Shown here: one piece after another, positions 23,246 through 31,758 of the stretch | Layout of the letters: each line of letters starts with the position of its first letter | Position numbering within the stretch: position 1 is the stretch's first letter | NCBI GenBank assembly: GCA_035269015.1 | Contig: DATFJU010000023.1 | Coordinates: 1 to 47,938 of the forward strand | From: JAIPJO01 sp035269015 | Lineage (GTDB): Bacteria; Patescibacteriota; Patescibacteriia; Patescibacteriales; UBA12465 | Direction of reading: 5' to 3' | DNA length: 47,938 nucleotides | Notes under the pieces: generated by a model | Told to the model about the DNA's origin: nothing | The model's database searches: none | The model's input: the letters and a program-made list of their open reading frames with translations, nothing else | Program-made: the position numbers and the translations under genes

Positions 23246-23782
23246 ATGTACTACACCGGTAAAGGCGACAAAGGCACAACCAAGCTTTTCAACTCTAAAG
23301 ATAGGGTTGATAAGGGAGAGCAGATATTTGAAGTGCTAGGTTCTTTAGATGAGCTGAACTCTTGGCTAGGTTTAACTTTTGTTGAAGCTGAAGATGGTTT
23401 AGAAATATTAGAGATAATAAGAAAGACACAAAATGATCTCTTTACTTGTCAAGCATACTTTGCTCGCTCAGAGGTGAAAATTCCTAAAGATTTTGTTAGT
23501 AGTTTGGAGGAAAAGATAGCGCAGATATCTAACAAGATTAAACCTAGAACTAGTTTTGTTTTAAGCGGAGGATCTAAGCTGAGTGCTAGTTTAGATGTGG
23601 CTAGAACTTTAGCCAGAAGAGCGGAGAGGCAAGCTTTGAAATTAAGTGATGAGGATAAGAAAGAAATTGATGAAATAGTCTTTATATATTTAAATCGTTT
23701 ATCTAGCTTACTCTATGTTTTAGCCAGATTAGCTAATGATATATATGAAGCTAAAGAAAGTGTGCCTGAATATAATAATTAG
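23246..23782 (+). CDS. pduO: PduO-type ATP:cob(I)alamin adenosyltransferase
   Basis: This enzyme makes adenosylcobalamin, the cofactor of the preceding reductase. The 178 residues open with the family's ATP-binding MYYTGKGDKGTTKLF. SLDELNSWLGL follows, and the basic helix ARTLARRAERQALKL is near residues 123-137. Length and motifs are typical. It is the last gene of the probable NrdR-controlled unit; 80 bp of plain AT-rich DNA separate it from the Nudix gene. Confidence 0.95.
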   Translation: MYYTGKGDKGTTKLFNSKDRVDKGEQIFEVLGSLDELNSWLGLTFVEAEDGLEILEIIRKTQNDLFTCQAYFARSEVKIPKDFVSSLEEKIAQISNKIKPRTSFVLSGGSKLSASLDVARTLARRAERQALKLSDEDKKEIDEIVFIYLNRLSSLLYVLARLANDIYEAKESVPEYNN

Positions 23783-23862
23783 TTACAAATAAATATAAGT
23801 TATATTCAATTATGCAGTTCACCTTATGATAATTTTTTATAATCTAAAATGTTTTTATAAGT

Positions 23863-24294
23863 ATGATTTATAAAGAGAAGCCACAAAATTTTAATTCAAG
23901 ATTTGATGTAACTAGTTGTTTCGTAGAATATAATGAAGAAATTCTTTTACTTCATAGACAAAATCATAAGCCGGAAGGTAATACATGGGGCGTTCCAGCT
24001 GGAAAAGTTGATAAAGGAGAAACTATTTTGAAAACGATGCTTAGAGAAATGAATGAAGAAACAGGATTTGTGTTGCCTTCTTCGCAATTTTCTTATTTTG
24101 GAAAAGTTTTTGTAAAATACACTGATTATGATTTTGTTTATCATATTTATCATACAAAACTAAAGCAGAGAAATAAAGTAGTTATAAACCAGGCAGAACA
24201 TAAAGATTTTAGGTGGATTTCTCCAAAAAAAGCTTTGAATACGCCTTTGATACAGGATTTAGATGCTTGTATTAAATTATTCTATGGATTATGA
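23863..24294 (+). CDS. Nudix hydrolase
   Basis: This 143-residue hydrolase acts on nucleoside diphosphates linked to another group. The Nudix box is complete: GKVDKGETILKTMLREMNEETGF fits G-x5-E-x7-R-E-U-x-E-E-x-G-U, here split as GKVDKGETI then LKTMLREMNEETGF. The preceding strand LLLHRQNHKPEGNTWGVPAG is typical. The stop is TGA, which argues against a recoded UGA in this genome. Substrate is unknown. There is no operon link to the infC group, which has its own promoter. Confidence 0.9.
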   Translation: MIYKEKPQNFNSRFDVTSCFVEYNEEILLLHRQNHKPEGNTWGVPAGKVDKGETILKTMLREMNEETGFVLPSSQFSYFGKVFVKYTDYDFVYHIYHTKLKQRNKVVINQAEHKDFRWISPKKALNTPLIQDLDACIKLFYGL

Positions 24295-24459
24295 GTAGTC
24301 ATTTCTTGATTTTAAAGTTTTCTTTTAGGATGTTTTCTGGAATTTTACTCTTTAGGGTATAACAATAAATAAGAATCTACAAAGCTTTACACACTTCTTT
24401 GCTTAAATTGTGCTTATTAGCCACAACGTTTTATATCTTAAAGTTTAATATAGTTTTCC

Positions 24460-24558
24460 TTGACTAATAATACAAAAACTATATACTTAAAGTAGTTAAG
24501 AAATAGATAAGCTAGGAGAGCAGATGCATTTGCATCCTTTTAGTGTTAGAAAATAGAT
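24460..24558 (+). promoter_or_regulatory. Promoter and structured leader of infC-rpmI-rplT
   Basis: TTGACT (24460) and TATACT (24482) have a 16-bp spacer. The leader of about 65 nt contains a purine tract AGGAGAG (24514-24520), a GATGCA-TT-TGCATC hairpin (24523-24536) and CTTTT. This could be an attenuator or a binding site for L20, which controls this operon in other bacteria. Upstream, 24295-24459 shows no gene. Confidence 0.6.
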
Positions 24559-25116
24559 ATGAGAATTAAATGGCGTAAAGCCAAACCAAAACAAGTTAAA
24601 CCATATTTTACCTCCAATAATAATATTAAATCGGAGAAAGTGTTTTTAATTGATGAAAATAATGAAAGAGTGGGGGAAATTGATACATATGATGCATTGC
24701 AAAGAGCAGAAGATTCTGAGTTAGACTTAGTTTTAGTTAACCCTAAGGCTGATCCTCCAGTAGCTAAAATAGTTGATTTAGGTCAAATGAAGTATGAAAA
24801 AGAGAAAAAAGCTCATAAACAAAAAATGCAACAAAAGAAAGTAGAAATTAAAGCTATTAGACTTTCAGTTAGAATTAGTTCTCATGATTTTAATTTTAGA
24901 TTAAAGCAAGCTCAGAAGTTTATAAAACAGGGGAATAAATTAAAATTAGAGATAAATATGAGAGGGAGAGAGAAACAACATCCAGAGCAGGCTAAAGAGG
25001 TAATTAGAAAATTTGTTGATTTAGTGAAGGATACAGAAGGTTTAGAGGTAATTGAGGAGCAGGCCTTGACAAAACAAGGTGGAAGGTTTATTATTATACT
25101 AGCAAATAAAAGCTAA
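24559..25116 (+). CDS. infC: Translation initiation factor IF-3
   Basis: IF-3 binds the 30S subunit and checks start codon selection. Both domains are present. The N-domain has NNNIKSEKVFLIDENNERVGEIDTYDAL, followed by LVLVNPKADPPVAKIVDLGQMKYE. The C-domain has KAIRLSVRISSHDFNFRLKQAQKFI and ends GGRFIIILANKS. The 185-residue length is typical. It starts with ATG, not the unusual AUU of enteric infC, so the classic IF-3 autoregulation at the start codon is not indicated. It leads the conserved infC-rpmI-rplT order. Confidence 0.97.
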   Translation: MRIKWRKAKPKQVKPYFTSNNNIKSEKVFLIDENNERVGEIDTYDALQRAEDSELDLVLVNPKADPPVAKIVDLGQMKYEKEKKAHKQKMQQKKVEIKAIRLSVRISSHDFNFRLKQAQKFIKQGNKLKLEINMRGREKQHPEQAKEVIRKFVDLVKDTEGLEVIEEQALTKQGGRFIIILANKS

Positions 25117-25128
25117 GACTTTTTATAT

Positions 25129-25148
25129 CAGGTTTACGCCTGTTTTTT
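25129..25148 (+). terminator. Weak hairpin with T run between infC and rpmI
   Basis: CAGG-TTTACG-CCTG is followed by six T residues. The 4-bp stem is short, so it probably acts as a partial terminator or attenuator inside the operon. Confidence 0.45.
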
Positions 25149-25167
25149 ATTCTAAAAAAATAAATAT

Positions 25168-25365
25168 ATGCCGAAAATAAAGACACATAAAGCCACAGCT
25201 AAACGATTTAAAGTTACCGGTACTGGCAAAATAAAACAAAGAAAAGGTGGTCAAGATCACTTTAATTCTAAAGAAACAGGAAAAACTACTAGACAAAAAA
25301 GAAGAGATAAGGATGTCTACAAAGGTTTAACCAAAACTGTTAAGCAATTAACACCGTATTCATAA
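25168..25365 (+). CDS. rpmI: 50S ribosomal protein L35
   Basis: This highly basic 65-residue protein opens MPKIKTHKATAKRFKVTGTGKIK and continues with a KTTRQKRRDKDVYKG stretch, the standard L35 pattern and length. It lies between infC and rplT as in most bacteria. An AGCC-AATATTA-GGCT mini-hairpin (25369-25383) lies in the gap before rplT. Confidence 0.97.
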   Translation: MPKIKTHKATAKRFKVTGTGKIKQRKGGQDHFNSKETGKTTRQKRRDKDVYKGLTKTVKQLTPYS

Positions 25366-25394
25366 TAAAGCCAATATTAGGCTATTTTAAACTT

Positions 25395-25742
25395 ATGTCC
25401 AGAGTAAAAAGAGGAACAACTCATTCAAAAAGAAGAAAAAAACTTTTAAAAAGTGTTAAAGGATACAAATGGGGACGCAAGAATCAAATTAGATTAGCGT
25501 CTACTGCTCAAACAAAAGCTGGCGCTCATGCCTTTAAAGATAGACGTAGAAAGAAAAGAGATATGAGAGCTTTATGGCAGATTAAGATAAGTGCTTTTGC
25601 TAAAGAAAATTCTTTATCATATTCTCGTTTAATGGATCTTTTTCGCAAGAAAAAGGTTGGTTTAGATAGGAAAATTCTAGCTGATTTAGCTGAAAACAAT
25701 AAAAAAGTTTTAAAAGGTGTTTTAGAAAAAGTAAATAAATAA
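25395..25742 (+). CDS. rplT: 50S ribosomal protein L20
   Basis: This 115-residue assembly protein of the large subunit opens SRVKRGTTHSKRRKKLLKSVKGYKWGRKNQIRLA and continues FKDRRRKKRDMRALWQIKISAFAKEN, diagnostic for L20 (shown here only to identify the blocks around the basic N-terminal helix and the globular domain). It ends 1 bp before secG. L20 is the known repressor of this operon in several bacteria, and the leader hairpin before infC is a candidate target. Confidence 0.97.
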   Translation: MSRVKRGTTHSKRRKKLLKSVKGYKWGRKNQIRLASTAQTKAGAHAFKDRRRKKRDMRALWQIKISAFAKENSLSYSRLMDLFRKKKVGLDRKILADLAENNKKVLKGVLEKVNK

Positions 25743-25743
25743 T

Positions 25744-25959
25744 ATGATGTTTGCACTTAAAATTGCTCAAATTATAATCGCTGTACTACTAGTTGTAGTT
25801 ATTTTACTACAAAATAGAGGCTCAGGAATGGGCAGTGCTTTTGGTGGCTCTAATGCGGTATTTACCACTAAAAGAGGCTTAGAAAAAAAACTATATAATA
25901 TTACTATTGTTTTAGCAATACTCTTTTTTGCAGTATCTCTGGCTGTTGTTATTATTTAA
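25744..25959 (+). CDS. secG: Protein translocase subunit SecG
   Basis: This 71-residue protein has two membrane helices around the family loop LLQNRGSGMGSAFGGSNAVF and TKRGLEKKLYNIT. It is an auxiliary subunit of the SecYEG channel. It follows rplT by 1 bp and precedes a large membrane-anchored binding protein, which needs that export route. Confidence 0.93.
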   Translation: MMFALKIAQIIIAVLLVVVILLQNRGSGMGSAFGGSNAVFTTKRGLEKKLYNITIVLAILFFAVSLAVVII

Positions 25960-25984
25960 TTTTACTGCATTTAATTATTTATAA

Positions 25985-28090
25985 GTGAACGAAGATCAAG
26001 ATAGAAAATTAGAGATAAAAGATAAAACTCAGTCAAATTGGGTTAGTTTTTATTTAAATTTGAAAATAAAATTAAAAAAGTTTTTTCTTAAAAACAATAT
26101 TTTTAATAAACAAAAAGCAAATAAAGAACTTGATCATAAACAAATTAACAAAAAACTTATTTATAACTTAGCTCCTTCTAAGATTCCATCTTTTAGACAA
26201 TTGAAGCATGTAAAAAAGTTTTTAAGTTCTAAAGAAAAAAGATGGATTAATATATTAATACTTTTAATAATTATTGGTGTATCTTTATTAGGTTGGGGTT
26301 TTTATCAAAATAACCTAGAAACAGTTCCTAGTTTTGGTGGTGACTATAATGAAGGTTTAGTAGGTGCTCCAAAATATATTAACCCTTTATATGCCTTTTC
26401 TGATGTAGATAGTGATTTAAGTTTTTTAATCTATTCTAGTTTATTTAAATACAATGGTAATGGTGATTTGGAATATGATTTGATTACAGATTATGAGATT
26501 AAAGAAAGCGGAAAGAGCTATATATTACAATTAAGGGATGATGTTTATTTTCATGATGGACAAAAATTAACAGCCAATGATGTTGTATTTACTATTAACG
26601 CTATTAAAAATCCTGATTTTAGATCTCCGCTCAGAGGTGTTTTTAGCGGTGTAGGTGTTGAAAGGCAAGGAGAGTACACTGTAAAGTTAAGTTTAGCTGA
26701 AGCATATGCTGGCTTTGAAGAATTGTTAACTTTTGGTATCTTATCAGAAAGAATTTGGCTTAATATTAATCCTGAAAATGCTAACTTAGCTGAACAAAAT
26801 ATAATGCCTGTTGGGTCTGGTCCTTATAAATTTGATGCTTTATCAAAAAACAAAGAAGGAAATATTAAGGAATATCACTTACTTGCTAATAAAGATTATT
26901 ATAATAATACTCCTTATATAGAGGAGTTAAACTTTAAATTTTATCCAGATTTTTACAGCTTAAACGCTGCTTTAAATAATGATGAAGTGGATGGTATAAG
27001 TTATATTTCTAATACTAACAAAAAGGATGTTATAGCTCAAAATTCAATTAATTTTCATGATCTATTTATACCACAAATTACTTCTATCTTTTTCAATCAA
27101 GACAATAATGATATTTTAAAGTCTCAAAATTTTAGAAAAGCTTTAGCTTTATCAATGGATAAAAATGATATATTAGATACTGTTTTTGGTGATGCCATAA
27201 GACAGATAGATACGCCAATACTTCCTGAAAGTTTTGCTTATAATAATAATGTAGAGGCTTATGCATATAATATAGATGAAGCTAAAAAACTTTTAGAAGA
27301 AGAAGATCTATTTATACAAGAAATAAATCAAAAAGACGTTGATAAAATAAAAAAACAAGAAGAAGAAGCTTTAAGACAGGAAGAAAATGAAGAGAATGAA
27401 GAGAATGGAGAGAATGGTGATACAAATAATGAGAGTGAAAATAATAAAGATGTTGACGATGAAAATAAACAAGAACAAGAAGTTGAAATAGAGGGGTATG
27501 ATAAATTAAAAGCTTTGAGTGAATCAGCGGATTTAAGTTTAGCTGGTAAATGGTTGTATAAGGAAAACAATGATGGTGAGAGGGATTATCAAATATTAAG
27601 TATTACTGTAGTTGATAATCAAGCTAATAAAGAACTAGCTAATAAATTGTCTGAAGCTTGGGAAAAGGTGGGACTTAGAACTATAATAAATGTAATTAGT
27701 AGTGAAAATATTCAGTCTCAAGTTATTAAACCTAAGGAGTTTGAAGTTTTAATTTATGGTCAAGCTTTAAGTTTTGACCCTGATCCTTATGCTTACTGGC
27801 ACTCAGGACAAGAATTAAATATCATTAATTATAATAATGATAAAGTAGATTCTTTACTTGAAGAAGCTAGAGTAATCTTAAATAAAGAAGAAAGAACTGA
27901 AAGATATTTAGAATTTCAAGAGATAATTCATGAAGAAATTCCTGCAATTTTCTTATATTCACCTTTATATATTTATCCTCAAAACAAAAAAGTTAAAGGT
28001 TTTAATACTGAAAGTATTTTAAAACCTGAACATAGGTTTTCTAATATAAATAATTGGTATATTAAAGTAAAAAATAAGTTTGTATTGTAA
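25985..28090 (+). CDS. Membrane-anchored peptide ABC transporter substrate-binding protein
   Basis: This is a family 5 extracellular solute-binding protein (OppA/DppA type). The 701 residues have a basic cytoplasmic N-terminus of about 85 residues and one membrane helix (ILILLIIIGVSLLGWGFY). The binding domain carries NPLYAFSDVDSDLSFLIYSSLF, then LRDDVYFHDGQKLTANDVVFTI and GSGPYKF. Between the lobes, near 455-500, is an acidic low-complexity insertion rich in Glu and Asn (EENEENGENGDTNNESENN). There is no lipobox; the anchor is the internal helix. GTG at 25985 is the only early start. No permease or ATPase genes follow. Confidence 0.88.
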   Translation: MNEDQDRKLEIKDKTQSNWVSFYLNLKIKLKKFFLKNNIFNKQKANKELDHKQINKKLIYNLAPSKIPSFRQLKHVKKFLSSKEKRWINILILLIIIGVSLLGWGFYQNNLETVPSFGGDYNEGLVGAPKYINPLYAFSDVDSDLSFLIYSSLFKYNGNGDLEYDLITDYEIKESGKSYILQLRDDVYFHDGQKLTANDVVFTINAIKNPDFRSPLRGVFSGVGVERQGEYTVKLSLAEAYAGFEELLTFGILSERIWLNINPENANLAEQNIMPVGSGPYKFDALSKNKEGNIKEYHLLANKDYYNNTPYIEELNFKFYPDFYSLNAALNNDEVDGISYISNTNKKDVIAQNSINFHDLFIPQITSIFFNQDNNDILKSQNFRKALALSMDKNDILDTVFGDAIRQIDTPILPESFAYNNNVEAYAYNIDEAKKLLEEEDLFIQEINQKDVDKIKKQEEEALRQEENEENEENGENGDTNNESENNKDVDDENKQEQEVEIEGYDKLKALSESADLSLAGKWLYKENNDGERDYQILSITVVDNQANKELANKLSEAWEKVGLRTIINVISSENIQSQVIKPKEFEVLIYGQALSFDPDPYAYWHSGQELNIINYNNDKVDSLLEEARVILNKEERTERYLEFQEIIHEEIPAIFLYSPLYIYPQNKKVKGFNTESILKPEHRFSNINNWYIKVKNKFVL

Positions 28091-28104
28091 ATAGATAAAA
28101 TATT

Positions 28105-28839
28105 ATGGATGAGAAGAAGTTTATTTCTTCCCTTAAAGATGACATTTCATCTTTAATCGACTTAGAATATAAAAATAAAGTTCAAAGGTTTTTTAAGGAA
28201 GAAGTATTTCCTATAGGAGTTAGAGCAAAAGATTTAGAAAAAGTAGAAAAACAATATTTTAAAGATTTAAGATCTTTAAATAAAAAAGATTTTTTTAATA
28301 TTGTTAACTCTTTACTGCAAGAAAAAGAACATGAAATAAAAACCTTAGCTTTTAAATGGTTATATAAAAAGAGAAAAGATTTCACAAAAGCAGATTTTAA
28401 AGTCTTTGAGAAATGGCTTAAAAGATATATAAATAATTGGGCACATTGTGATAGTTTCTTAACTCATAGTTTAGGATATTTAATATATTATTATCCCGAG
28501 CTCATAGAAAAAACAGACTCTTGGATAAATAGTAATAATAGATGGCTTAAAAGATCTGCCTCTATTATATTAATATATTCTTTTAAATATCATAAAAATA
28601 AGTCAGAATTTAAGTTATTTTTTTCAAGACTTAAAAAGGTAATACTTAAACAAATAAATGATAGTGATGATTTAGTACAAAAGGGTTATGGCTGGAGCGC
28701 TAAAGAAGCTAGTAATATAAATGAAGATTTAGTATTTGATTTTATATACAAACATAAAGATAAGTTACCGCGTACAGCTCTTAGATACGCAATTGAGAAG
28801 ATGAGTTTAGAGCATAAGCAAAAAGCAATGTTTAAATAA
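28105..28839 (+). CDS. AlkD-like DNA alkylation repair protein
   Basis: This 244-residue, all-helical HEAT-like repeat protein matches the AlkD glycosylase family. Recognisable parts are VFPIGVRAKDLEKVEKQYFK, the INNWAHCDSF helix (W and D line the lesion site in AlkD), RWLKRSASIILIYSF, DSDDLVQKGYGWSAKEAS and LPRTALRYAIEKM. AlkD removes bulky or cationic alkylated bases without flipping. The gene starts 14 bp after the binding-protein gene. Some homologues lack activity, so the catalytic role is inferred. Confidence 0.87.
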   Translation: MDEKKFISSLKDDISSLIDLEYKNKVQRFFKEEVFPIGVRAKDLEKVEKQYFKDLRSLNKKDFFNIVNSLLQEKEHEIKTLAFKWLYKKRKDFTKADFKVFEKWLKRYINNWAHCDSFLTHSLGYLIYYYPELIEKTDSWINSNNRWLKRSASIILIYSFKYHKNKSEFKLFFSRLKKVILKQINDSDDLVQKGYGWSAKEASNINEDLVFDFIYKHKDKLPRTALRYAIEKMSLEHKQKAMFK

Positions 28840-28925
28840 AAAATATCTCTCTATAATAAATTAAAAATTAATTAGAAAAAGGATAAATAATTATTTAAAA
28901 AATATTATTTATACTTATAAAAAAT

Positions 28926-30797
28926 ATGTATAAAACATACAAATCACAGACAAGTGATGCACGACAAAGTGCACCAAACAAAAATAATAAAAATATAAAT
29001 AAGAACATTAATAAAAATGTGAGAACAAATAAGCAAAGAAATCCTAAAAGACAAAATTCTTTTAATAAAGCTCCAAACAAAGTTAATAAAAGCAAGATTA
29101 AAAGTACACAAACCTTTGCTAAAGGTAAGCTTAGAGTTATGGCTTTAGGTGGATTAGAAGAGGTTGGTAGAAATATGGTGTTAATTGAGTATGAGAAAGA
29201 AATCATTATTATTGATATGGGATTAATGTTCCCAGATGAAGATATGCCTGGCATTGATTATATTATTCCTAACACTGAGTATTTAGAAAATAAAAAAGAT
29301 TGGATTAAGGGTGTTGTTATTACTCATGGTCATTATGATCACATTGGAGCTATTCCACATATTATGCCAAAAATTGGCAATCCTCCTATGTTTATGGGTA
29401 AAATGACTGCTGGTTTAGTAAGAAGAAGGCAGAAAGAATATAAAAACAGCTCTAATTTAATGATTCAAGAAATTGATGAACATAATAAGATAAGCTTAGG
29501 TAGAAATTTCAAAGTTGAATTTCTAAGAGTTAATCATTCTATACCAGATTGTTTTGCTGTTATAGTCCACACACCAGTAGGAACAATTGTTCATACTGGA
29601 GACTTTAAGATAGATTTTTCACCTGTAAATGATAAACCAGCTGATTTAAATCGCATAGCTCAGATTGGTGATCAAGGCGTTACTTTATTAATGTCTGATT
29701 CTACTGATGCTATTAGTCCAGGTTATCAAATGTCAGAATCTACCATTGGTGAAGAAATGGGAAAATTATTTGAAGAGATTGAAGGTAGAATTATTATTGG
29801 TACCTTTGCTTCTCAGTTAGCTCGTGTACAAAAATTATTTGATTTAGCTGCTAAATATAATAAGCGTATTTATCTACAAGGTAGAAGTATGATTAGTAAT
29901 GTTGAAGTAGCTCATGAAATTGGTTATTTAAAGTTTAATCCTAAACTTTTACTTACAGACGAAGAGTTTAAAAGGGTTCCAGATAATCAATTAGTAATTA
30001 TAGGTACAGGTGCTCAAGGTGAAACTAATGCTTTTTTATCTAAAGTGGTTAATGGAGATCACAGAACTGTTAGTTTAAAGGCTGGTGATACTGTAATATT
30101 TTCATCTTCAGCAATACCTGGTAACGAAAGAAGTATACAGCATTTAATGGACGCAATTGTTAGACAAGGAGCTAAGACTATTAATTATAAAATGTTAGAC
30201 ATTCATGCTGGTGGTCATGCTAAACAAGAAGATTTAAAGCTAATGATTAGATTAATGAAACCAGAATTTTTTATGCCTATCGAAGCTCACCATTTTATGT
30301 TAAAGGCTCATGCAGAGTTAGCTACTAAGGTTGGCGTGGATAGAAATAAAATCTTTGTAGCTGACAATGGTCAAGTGGTTGAGTTGAAAAAAGAAAATGA
30401 AAAGGTAGAAGGAGTTTTAACAAAAGAAATGATTCCAACAGACTATGTGATGGTAGATGGCCTTGGGGTTGGTGATGTTTCAAGTATTGTTTTAAGAGAT
30501 AGACGCATGATGGCTGCTGATGGTATGATTGTGGTTATTGCTACTATTGACTCTAAAACAGGTGACATTATTGGTAATCCAGATTTAATTTCTAGAGGTT
30601 TTATTTATATGAAAGAAAATAGAGATTTAATTGAGAGTACTAGAATGAAGGTTAAGAAAATGGTTAAAGATAAGCCTAGCACTACTCCAACTGATGATGA
30701 CTTCTTAAAGAATAAAATTAGAAACGATATAGGACAATTTTTATTTAACAAAACTAAGCGCAGACCAATGGTTTTGCCTGTAGTTATTAAGGTTTAA
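28926..30797 (+). CDS. rnj: Ribonuclease J
   Basis: This metallo-beta-lactamase/beta-CASP nuclease has 5'-exo and endonuclease activity and drives mRNA decay and rRNA maturation in bacteria without RNase E. The metal motif HGHYDHIG is near 134-141. MSDSTDA and GTFASQLARVQ mark the beta-CASP part. A conserved MLDIHAGGHAKQEDLKLMIR segment and a C-terminal domain complete the 623 residues. The first 55 residues form a basic Asn/Lys-rich extension that is likely disordered and may bind RNA. It ends 2 bp before the DedA gene. Confidence 0.95.
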   Translation: MYKTYKSQTSDARQSAPNKNNKNINKNINKNVRTNKQRNPKRQNSFNKAPNKVNKSKIKSTQTFAKGKLRVMALGGLEEVGRNMVLIEYEKEIIIIDMGLMFPDEDMPGIDYIIPNTEYLENKKDWIKGVVITHGHYDHIGAIPHIMPKIGNPPMFMGKMTAGLVRRRQKEYKNSSNLMIQEIDEHNKISLGRNFKVEFLRVNHSIPDCFAVIVHTPVGTIVHTGDFKIDFSPVNDKPADLNRIAQIGDQGVTLLMSDSTDAISPGYQMSESTIGEEMGKLFEEIEGRIIIGTFASQLARVQKLFDLAAKYNKRIYLQGRSMISNVEVAHEIGYLKFNPKLLLTDEEFKRVPDNQLVIIGTGAQGETNAFLSKVVNGDHRTVSLKAGDTVIFSSSAIPGNERSIQHLMDAIVRQGAKTINYKMLDIHAGGHAKQEDLKLMIRLMKPEFFMPIEAHHFMLKAHAELATKVGVDRNKIFVADNGQVVELKKENEKVEGVLTKEMIPTDYVMVDGLGVGDVSSIVLRDRRMMAADGMIVVIATIDSKTGDIIGNPDLISRGFIYMKENRDLIESTRMKVKKMVKDKPSTTPTDDDFLKNKIRNDIGQFLFNKTKRRPMVLPVVIKV

Positions 30798-30799
30798 AT

Positions 30800-31495
30800 A
30801 TGTTAAATAGCTTTATTGATTGGATAATGCTTTTGGTAGAACAATTAGATTATTGGAATATAGCTCTACTTATGACTATTGAGAGTTCTTTTGTTCCTTT
30901 TCCTTCAGAGCTTGTTATACCTCCGGCCGCTTACCTTGCTCAGCAAGGTCAATTAAGTATTATTTTAGTAGTTATATTTGGAGTTTTAGGTAGCCTTTTG
31001 GGAGCTTTAATTAATTATATTTTGGCTTTAACTTTGGGTAGAAAAATTTTATATAATTTAGTTAAAACAAAAATAGCTAAATCTATGTTAATTACTGAGG
31101 CTAAGTTAGAAAAATCAGAAGCGTATTTTTTAAAGCACGGTGAAAGGTCCACCTTCTTTGGCAGACTAGTGCCTGTTATTAGACAACTTATTTCTATTCC
31201 TGCTGGTTTAGCTAAAATGAATATATTTAAATTTTGTTTATACACTTTTTTAGGTTCTAGTGTTTGGATAATAATCTTAGCTTTAACTGGTTATTATTTT
31301 GCTAAACAACAAGAACTTATTTTTCTTTATTACAAAGAAATAGTATTTTTTATTCTGCTTATTGTTTTAGTAATATTGTTTATTAAAAATAGAAAGGTAG
31401 TTAAAAAGAAGAAATTACAAAAGAGCCAAGAAAAAGAAAGTAATATTATAAATACAGACTCAGAAGAAAAAATTAACAATAGTGTAACTGATTAA
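30800..31495 (+). CDS. DedA-family membrane protein
   Basis: This 231-residue protein has four or five hydrophobic segments. It carries the DedA/SNARE-associated domain signature: ESSFVPFPSELVIPPAAYLAQ, then GSLLGALINYILALTLGRK, and F-GRLVPVIRQLISIPAGLAKM. DedA proteins are linked to lipid-carrier recycling and envelope homeostasis. A charged C-terminal tail follows the last helix. It follows rnj by 2 bp, and a strong terminator closes the unit. Confidence 0.92.
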   Translation: MLNSFIDWIMLLVEQLDYWNIALLMTIESSFVPFPSELVIPPAAYLAQQGQLSIILVVIFGVLGSLLGALINYILALTLGRKILYNLVKTKIAKSMLITEAKLEKSEAYFLKHGERSTFFGRLVPVIRQLISIPAGLAKMNIFKFCLYTFLGSSVWIIILALTGYYFAKQQELIFLYYKEIVFFILLIVLVILFIKNRKVVKKKKLQKSQEKESNIINTDSEEKINNSVTD

Positions 31496-31518
31496 TAATT
31501 TTGTAGTTAAGATAAGAG

Positions 31519-31552
31519 AAAAAAAGAGCCTTGGAGGCTCTTTTTCTTTTTT
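31519..31552 (+). terminator. Intrinsic terminator after DedA gene
   Basis: AAAAAGAGCC pairs with GGCTCTTTTT around TTGGA-type loop bases, followed by a T-rich tract. Confidence 0.9.
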
Positions 31553-31600
31553 AGTTTAACTTTTAAATATAAAAATATATTTAAATTAGAGAAAAGACAC

Positions 31601-31758
31601 TTGCATTTTTTGTAATCTTAGTATAGAATAAATAAATAATATAATAAATCACCTATAAGAATCACTTTTGGTAGAAGGTGGCCAAAAGGCTTTCCTGTAA
31701 AGGAGGGTTAAGTTAATTTTTTTATTGCCTAAAAAGCAATATAAAATTAAATAAAATT
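31601..31758 (+). promoter_or_regulatory. Promoter and structured leader of rpsA
   Basis: TTGCAT (31601) and TAGAAT (31624) have a 17-bp spacer. The leader of about 120 nt holds GCC-AAAA-GGC (31681), a TTTCCT/AAAGGA hairpin whose 3' arm is a near-perfect Shine-Dalgarno AAAGGAGGG (31699-31707), and ATTGC/GCAAT just before the start. The Shine-Dalgarno-like tract lies about 51 nt upstream of the ATG, too far for direct use. Confidence 0.6.

Noticed and set aside
23863..24294. Alternative genetic code with UGA as glycine, as in some CPR lineages
   Set aside because: The Nudix gene ends at TGA in a sensible place and other frames are intact under the standard code.
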